64,000 nt of DNA, from NCBI GenBank assembly GCA_034432795.1, contig DAOUBF010000078.1, forward strand, positions 141,464 to 205,463, read 5' to 3'. The notes under the pieces are model-generated. The model ran no database searches. It was not told where the DNA came from and worked only from the letters and a program-made list of their open reading frames with translations. Every line of letters starts with the position of its first letter. Positions within the stretch are counted from its first letter, which is position 1. Source of the DNA: DAOUBF01 sp034432795. GTDB lineage: Bacteria; Chloroflexota; Anaerolineae; DSLN01. This document shows positions 58,781 through 64,000 of the stretch, one piece after another. The translations under genes were made by a program, and so were the position numbers.

Positions 58781-58889
58781 CCGGCCCCCAGCACAAACCG
58801 CCCTGCAGGAAGCGGACCAGGGTCTTATCCAACCCCCGCCACACGATGGTTAAAACCACCGATGTTCTTGCCCTATCAGGGGCCATCCC

Positions 58890-58918
58890 TTGACAGGGCC
58901 GAACATCTGTCCTATACT
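58890..58918 (+). promoter_or_regulatory. uvrB promoter with SOS operator
   Basis: TTGACA (58890-58895) and TATACT (58913-58918) are 17 bases apart. GAACATCTGTCC (58901-58912) fills the spacer and matches the GAAC-N4-GTTC LexA box of Gram-positive type except for one base. The recA promoter has the same layout. Confidence 0.8.
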
Positions 58919-58964
58919 TCACCTGCTGACCACTTTGAGCCGGAGAGGAACACGAGCTGCGTAG

Positions 58965-60986
<2,022 letters not shown>

Positions 60987-61020
60987 TGCTGTTCCTGTGT
61001 CATAGCGTTGGGAGTGCTCG

Positions 61021-61290
61021 TTGAGTATAATCAGGCAGATTCAGGCGCTTGTACGCAATGGGCTGTACTACTTGACTGAGCATGCTCTTGATGAAGCTAC
61101 TGACGATGGCTTTGATATTTACGATGTAGAACATGGCATCCTGACAGGTAGGATTCGAAGAACCTGGCCGAGGCAGGGCAAGTACGAGGTGGTTGGCCAG
61201 GCGCTGGATGGGCGTCCTATCGGGATCGTATGTCGCATAACCTCAACCCGCAAGGTTCGGGTTATCACAGTCTACGAGGATCAACCGTAA
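61021..61290 (+). CDS. DUF4258 protein, probable toxin of a toxin-antitoxin pair
   Basis: An 89-residue RelE-like fold protein: LYYLTEHALDEATDDGFDIYDVEHGILTGRI, then YEVVGQALDGRPIGIVCRI and VRVITVYEDQ. The HAL-x-H/D and RVITVY strands are typical of DUF4258. Translation starts at TTG 61021. The next gene is a YgiT-type zinc-finger protein, the usual antitoxin partner. No ribosome site is clear before the TTG, so the start is uncertain. Confidence 0.8.
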   Translation: MSIIRQIQALVRNGLYYLTEHALDEATDDGFDIYDVEHGILTGRIRRTWPRQGKYEVVGQALDGRPIGIVCRITSTRKVRVITVYEDQP

Positions 61291-61313
61291 GAATGGGCAA
61301 AGGAGAAGCAGCC

Positions 61314-61559
61314 ATGAGTTTCTGGAAGGGCGAGACCTGTGAGTATTGTGGTGGTACAATCGTCGAGAAGAGGGTCGATCTCCACCGCAAGGTCAACGGA
61401 AAGTATGTGCTCATTGAGAACGTCCCGGCGGGTGTCTGTACAGAGTGTGGCACACGCTATTATGCGGTGAACGTGCTGAAAACCATTGAAGAGATCATCG
61501 GCGGACGCGGCAAAGTAGAGCGCGAAGAACTCGTTCCGGTGTATTCGCTGGCCGAGTAG
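61314..61559 (+). CDS. YgiT/MqsA-type zinc-finger antitoxin
   Basis: An 81-residue protein with the N-terminal zinc finger CEYCGG...CTECG (about residues 8-45) and the dimer or toxin contact NGKYVLIENVPAGVC. A short helix (AVNVLKTIEEIIGG) replaces the DNA-binding helix-turn-helix of full MqsA, so it may not repress on its own. The start at 61314 has AGGAG nine bases upstream. It lies 23 bases after the DUF4258 gene and forms a reverse-order (toxin first) pair. Confidence 0.85.
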   Translation: MSFWKGETCEYCGGTIVEKRVDLHRKVNGKYVLIENVPAGVCTECGTRYYAVNVLKTIEEIIGGRGKVEREELVPVYSLAE

Positions 61560-61633
61560 GCGACTGCGTAGATACAGGCAGATCCCCTGCGGGCTGGAGA
61601 ACAGGCCATTCCGAAGCGGTTCGGAGGTATAGG

Positions 61634-61858
61634 GTGAATCACTCAACTGTCGCGGATTTATCAGTAGATGAGTTGAAAGCCCTTATTCGGGAAGTGGTGA
61701 CCCAAACACTCCTGGAAGTGTTCGGCGACCCGGATAAGGGGCTGGAATTGCGCGAAGAGTTCAAGGCTCAACTCCAGCGCTCACTGGATGCCGTACAAGC
61801 GGGCGGAGAAACCACACCGGCGCAGGACGTTGCAGCCAAGCTAGGGCTAACCTGGTGA
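61634..61858 (+). CDS. Small antitoxin-like protein without toxin
   Basis: A 74-residue protein, VADLSVDELKALIREVVTQT and GDPDKGLELREEFKAQLQRS, with AAKLGLTW at the end. It resembles small antitoxins of RelE-like toxins that carry DLSVEELKALIRE. No toxin gene follows: a BON-domain gene begins next. GGAGG lies six bases before the GTG start. It is either an orphan antitoxin or part of the preceding pair. Confidence 0.65.
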   Translation: MNHSTVADLSVDELKALIREVVTQTLLEVFGDPDKGLELREEFKAQLQRSLDAVQAGGETTPAQDVAAKLGLTW

Positions 61859-61925
61859 GTTGACGCCCCGCCCCACTCACGATACACTACAACTATCTCC
61901 GACCCTATCCGAGGAGGCGCAGACG

Positions 61926-62420
61926 ATGGTGTCTGTTGAGCGCGTGAGAGAAGAGATGCTGCCACCTTCAACGGATCACGGGCCTGCAGTCAGCGATGTG
62001 GACTTGCAGGCGCAGGTGGAGGAGGCGATCTGGCGCTATGAGCCGCTGCGCGTACTCCATGCCCCCTTGAAGGCCGAGGTCCGTAACGGCGAAGTCACCC
62101 TCACGGGTATTGTCCCTAGCCGCATGATACACTATGGCCTGATTGAGACCCTGAGACGTATCCCCGGCGTCCGGGCGGTTCGCGATCAGACGATGACCGA
62201 CCCGGATATTCAACAGGCAGTGACGTTGGCGCTGGCGCAGAACCCCCAAACGCAGCCCTGGAGCGCGAACGTGTATGTGCTCTCGCGCAACGGGTTTGTC
62301 CAACTCACCGGCACAGTCCCGGATGCGGCCGCGGCAGAGGCGGTCGTGCGCGTGGCCCAGGGTGTGCCTGGCGTGCGGCGCGTCGCCAACCTGCTACAGA
62401 CAGGAACGCCTTCGCCCTGA
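61926..62420 (+). CDS. BON-domain protein
   Basis: A 164-residue protein without signal or membrane helix. BON domain 1 spans about residues 20-85 (DLQAQVEEAIWRYEPLRVLH, VRNGEVTLTGIVPS, VRAVRDQ) and domain 2 about 88-160 (DIQQAVTLALAQN, NGFVQLTGTVPDAA, VRRVANLL). BON domains bind membranes or other proteins in osmotic and envelope stress proteins. The start at 61926 has GAGGAGGCG upstream. A hairpin follows the stop at 62454-62481. Confidence 0.85.
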   Translation: MVSVERVREEMLPPSTDHGPAVSDVDLQAQVEEAIWRYEPLRVLHAPLKAEVRNGEVTLTGIVPSRMIHYGLIETLRRIPGVRAVRDQTMTDPDIQQAVTLALAQNPQTQPWSANVYVLSRNGFVQLTGTVPDAAAAEAVVRVAQGVPGVRRVANLLQTGTPSP

Positions 62421-62453
62421 GCCTGTGAAGCGTGCCAAATTGATCGGGTTTTG

Positions 62454-62481
62454 GGGAGCCTCGCCCAGCAGCGAGGCTCCC
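62454..62481 (+). terminator. Hairpin terminator after the BON gene
   Basis: GGGAGCCTCGC-CCAGCA-GCGAGGCTCCC is a perfect 11-bp stem 33 bases past the stop, with no T tract. Confidence 0.65.
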
Positions 62482-62666
62482 GGCTTGCTCCGGCTTGCTT
62501 AGTTACGCAAGCTTAAATCCTTCACGCCGCCGCCAACTTTTAAGGTTCCCCCCGCCGCAGGCGCTTGCACCCCTGGGGGGTTCAGAGTAATATATGCACA
62601 AATATGGCGGTTGCCCATTGGGCACACTCCCTATATAGGGGATCATGGGGCAAGAAGGAGAGCGCT

Positions 62667-63248
62667 ATGGTAAGAAATCCGCTTGACATCCTGGGATTCC
62701 GCCCGCGCTTGGCCGTAGGGACGACCGGGGCGGTGCGCCTGGAGCTGTATCCCCTGGAGGGCCAGAACCTGGCGGATTTGCTGGTCTTGCTTGACCGCAA
62801 TGGCGCCGCGACCGCGCCTGTGGCTGTGCCGCCGGATGCCGTCAGTATGCTCGGCTCGGATGGCGTGCGCCGCACCTTCAGCCTGAGCCGCGATGGCGGC
62901 TGCCTGCGTATCTCCTACCGAGGTTCACAAACCATCCTGCTGGCGACCCGGGCCTTCACAGAATTGCCACGCCGCCTGTTTGAGCTGTGGACTGCCTGGC
63001 CGCTGTGTGACCTGCCTGTGATCACCGTTGAGATCGGCGGCCGGGTGATGGGCAAGATCAGCCTGAGCAACCTGCGCAGCCAGGCAGAGAGCGACCGCGT
63101 GGGCCGCAGCGCGCGGCTGATGCTCCAACGGGCCGTGGTGGACCAGGAGTTGGTGTGGAGTGTCCACGATGGGGCCCGTCCCCTGCCTTCTAAGGGCAAC
63201 TGGGCCCAGGTGGCCTGGATGGCTACGATCAGAGTCCCAGGCCGCTGA
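62667..63248 (+). CDS. Unknown conserved-looking protein
   Basis: I do not recognise this 193-residue protein. It has no signal, membrane helix or cysteine-rich motif. The body is beta-rich (VRLELYPLEGQNLADLLVLLD, RRTFSLSRDGGCLRISYRG, LPVITVEIGGRVMGKISLSN) with a terminal RLMLQRAVVDQELVW helix. AAGGAGAG precedes the ATG. Codon use is like its neighbours. It has its own strong Rho-independent terminator. Confidence 0.8.
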   Translation: MVRNPLDILGFRPRLAVGTTGAVRLELYPLEGQNLADLLVLLDRNGAATAPVAVPPDAVSMLGSDGVRRTFSLSRDGGCLRISYRGSQTILLATRAFTELPRRLFELWTAWPLCDLPVITVEIGGRVMGKISLSNLRSQAESDRVGRSARLMLQRAVVDQELVWSVHDGARPLPSKGNWAQVAWMATIRVPGR

Positions 63249-63295
63249 GTGTATCCCATGATGGATAAGCCTGCCTGATTCCCCGTGACGGTGAA

Positions 63296-63337
63296 AGAGA
63301 GGGGGCACCTGGATCAGGGTGCCCCCTCTCTGTTTTT
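63296..63337 (+). terminator. Rho-independent terminator of the unknown gene
   Basis: AGAGAGGGGGCACC and GGTGCCCCCTCTCT form a 14-bp stem with an 8-base loop, followed by GTTTTTCTC. Confidence 0.95.
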
Positions 63338-63362
63338 CTCTTCTCTGCGTTGGGGTTAAAAG

Positions 63363-63638
63363 CTAGAGAGGACCCCAAGTAACCTCTGGCTCACCTCTGA
63401 GTTTCCGGTAACTTACTTAATCCAAAGCTTTCGCCTTGGATACCCTACGCTGGTTCCCAATCGGTCAGGGCCTTGCGGTCCCAACCTCTTGCTTGTCGGC
63501 TTCCCGGTGATGAGCCTTTCCACCGACTCACGGCTGCCCCTCCTGTTGCCAGGAGAGACACCGCTCACCAGCTTCAGGTTGTTTTCAGTTACCTTCCCCC
63601 CAGAGAGGATTCCATTAGCTGCTCGGAGCCCTCTCTAG
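63363..63638 (-). ncRNA. Candidate closed structured RNA upstream of recA
   Basis: Read on the minus strand the ends pair as CTAGAGAGG/CCTCTCTAG (63630-63638 with 63363-63371). Inside are TCCAAGGC-GAAA-GCTTTGGA (63421-63440), CTCCTG-GCAA-CAGGAG (63540-63555), a GCAA-capped GGGACC/GGCCC stem (63468-63482), CGGTG/CACCG (63505-63525) and a long-range GGTAACT/AGTTACC helix (63587-63593 with 63407-63413). Several GNRA-type loops and a closed multibranch layout point to a functional RNA. A stand-alone HEARO/omega-RNA-type element is one possibility. There is no open reading frame. Confidence 0.65.
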
Positions 63639-63754
63639 ACATAACATAGTATATACCCAAATTTCTCCCTTGTCAAGTACCCGGCGGGGCTTTTTCTTCG
63701 GAAATTCCAGAAATTGGGGCAACGTTGGGGGAGAGAAAACCTCTTCCCACCCCC

Positions 63755-63783
63755 TTGACAGATTAGAACATTTGTGCTATACT
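63755..63783 (+). promoter_or_regulatory. recA promoter with SOS operator
   Basis: TTGACA (63755-63760) and TATACT (63778-63783), 17 bases apart, with GAACATTTGTGC (63766-63777) in the spacer. It matches the uvrB promoter box for box and at the same spacing. Confidence 0.82.
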
Positions 63784-63830
63784 GCTGATCAAGGTTCCGG
63801 CCTTTACCCTACAGTCAGGAGGCATTTGCC

Positions 63831-64000
63831 ATGAGCAACAATGGAAACAGCGAAAACGGGCGGTTTGCAGCGCTTGACCGCGCCCTGGGCGACATCCTCA
63901 AGCGCTTTGGGGATGGGGCCATCATGCGGTTAGGGGAAGCCACCCACCTGCAGGTGGAGGTTATCCCCACCGGCTCCCTGGCCCTGGACCTGGCCCTGGG
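63831..64000 (+). CDS. recA: Recombinase RecA (5' part)
   Basis: RecA forms filaments on single-stranded DNA, pairs homologous strands and triggers LexA self-cleavage. The window holds the first 56 codons. ALDRALGDILKRFGDGAIMR, LGEATHLQVEVIPTGSLALD and LALG match the start of the RecA core before Walker A. TCAGGAGG precedes the ATG at seven bases. An SOS-type operator sits in its promoter. Confidence 0.95.
   Translation, partial: MSNNGNSENGRFAALDRALGDILKRFGDGAIMRLGEATHLQVEVIPTGSLALDLAL

Larger units (their letters stand above)
63249..63830. other. Intergenic region between the unknown gene and recA
   Basis: 582 bases: a strong terminator (63296-63337), a candidate structured RNA on the minus strand (63363-63638), and the recA promoter (63755-63783). 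No protein-coding frame is supported. Confidence 0.75.

Noticed and set aside
58302..58853. A 183-residue plus-strand frame over the DUF5679-like gene
   Set aside because: It is in a different frame from the clear 50-residue gene, is rich in Arg/Pro/Gly, and continues through a terminator-like hairpin.
63363..63638. Group I or II intron, or tmRNA
   Set aside because: No domain V, no group I core signatures and no tRNA-like ends could be read.

Overview
The window reads as a piece of a GC-rich bacterial chromosome, most likely from the phylum Chloroflexota (Anaerolineae-like). This is inferred from the gene mix: inositol-phosphate synthase next to a CDP-alcohol phosphotransferase, an LL-diaminopimelate-type aminotransferase, a T-box leader before thrS, sigma-54, TrmFO, and lipoprotein-type binding proteins with Ala/Gln/Thr/Pro linkers. 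No rRNA, tRNA, CRISPR array, prophage or complete insertion sequence was seen. Almost all genes from 1 to 58 kb lie on the minus strand, except an ABC exporter at 4.6 kb. From 58.5 kb to the end they lie on the plus strand.

Layout. 0-2.5 kb: ferrous iron uptake (feoB, a zinc-ribbon protein, feoA). 3-9 kb: an FAD oxidoreductase, an ABC exporter, a VapC-type toxin-antitoxin pair between 78-bp direct repeats, and envelope-stress-type membrane proteins (LiaF-like, PspC). 9-13 kb: an OB-fold protein, the ribosomal operon rplU-rpmA plus an L31 carrying an RNA-polymerase-alpha-like C-terminal domain, then larB-larE and an MBL hydrolase. 13-18.6 kb: lgt, a phosphatidylinositol-type synthesis pair, and glutamate dehydrogenase with an unknown partner. 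18.9-24 kb: a two-component system, Sir2, endonuclease V and a REC-ParA/CpaE-like protein. 24.2-28.9 kb: a compact sigma-54 operon of rpoN (with an extra zinc ribbon), a PAS/GAF histidine kinase and an NtrC-type activator lacking its DNA-binding domain. 29-31.2 kb: thrS behind a T-box riboswitch. 31.2-48.8 kb: a catabolic island of EthD protein, M24 peptidase, three HyuB-type subunits, a hydantoin/Asp-Glu racemase family protein, one HyuA-type subunit, a five-gene Dpp/Opp-type ABC transporter and two XRE-cupin regulators. 48.9-58 kb: an IF2B-family protein, pckA, two aminotransferases, hflX, an M28 peptidase and trmFO. 58.5-64 kb: a small DUF5679-like protein behind a long GC-rich leader, uvrB, small toxin-antitoxin-type genes, a BON protein, an unknown protein, a candidate structured RNA, and the start of recA.

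Two layers run across these genes. First, intergenic spaces are packed with short dispersed repeats. The main family has a GTCGCC/GGCGAC hairpin whose two arms vary together, and it usually lies in the same sense in the 5' leader of the next gene. A second, palindromic family shares its ends. Heptanucleotide repeats and other small repeats have entered coding sequence, forming the C-termini of two transporter ATPases and loops of the sigma-54 operon kinase. Second, several promoters can be read directly: perfect TTGACA-17-TATAAT promoters for rplU and for a probably leaderless XRE-cupin gene, and matching uvrB and recA promoters with a GAAC-type SOS operator between -35 and -10.

The best candidates for undescribed biology are the closed 276-nt structured RNA before recA, the covarying leader repeat, the L31/alpha-CTD fusion, the zinc-ribbon sigma-54 module, and the one-A/three-B hydantoinase island.
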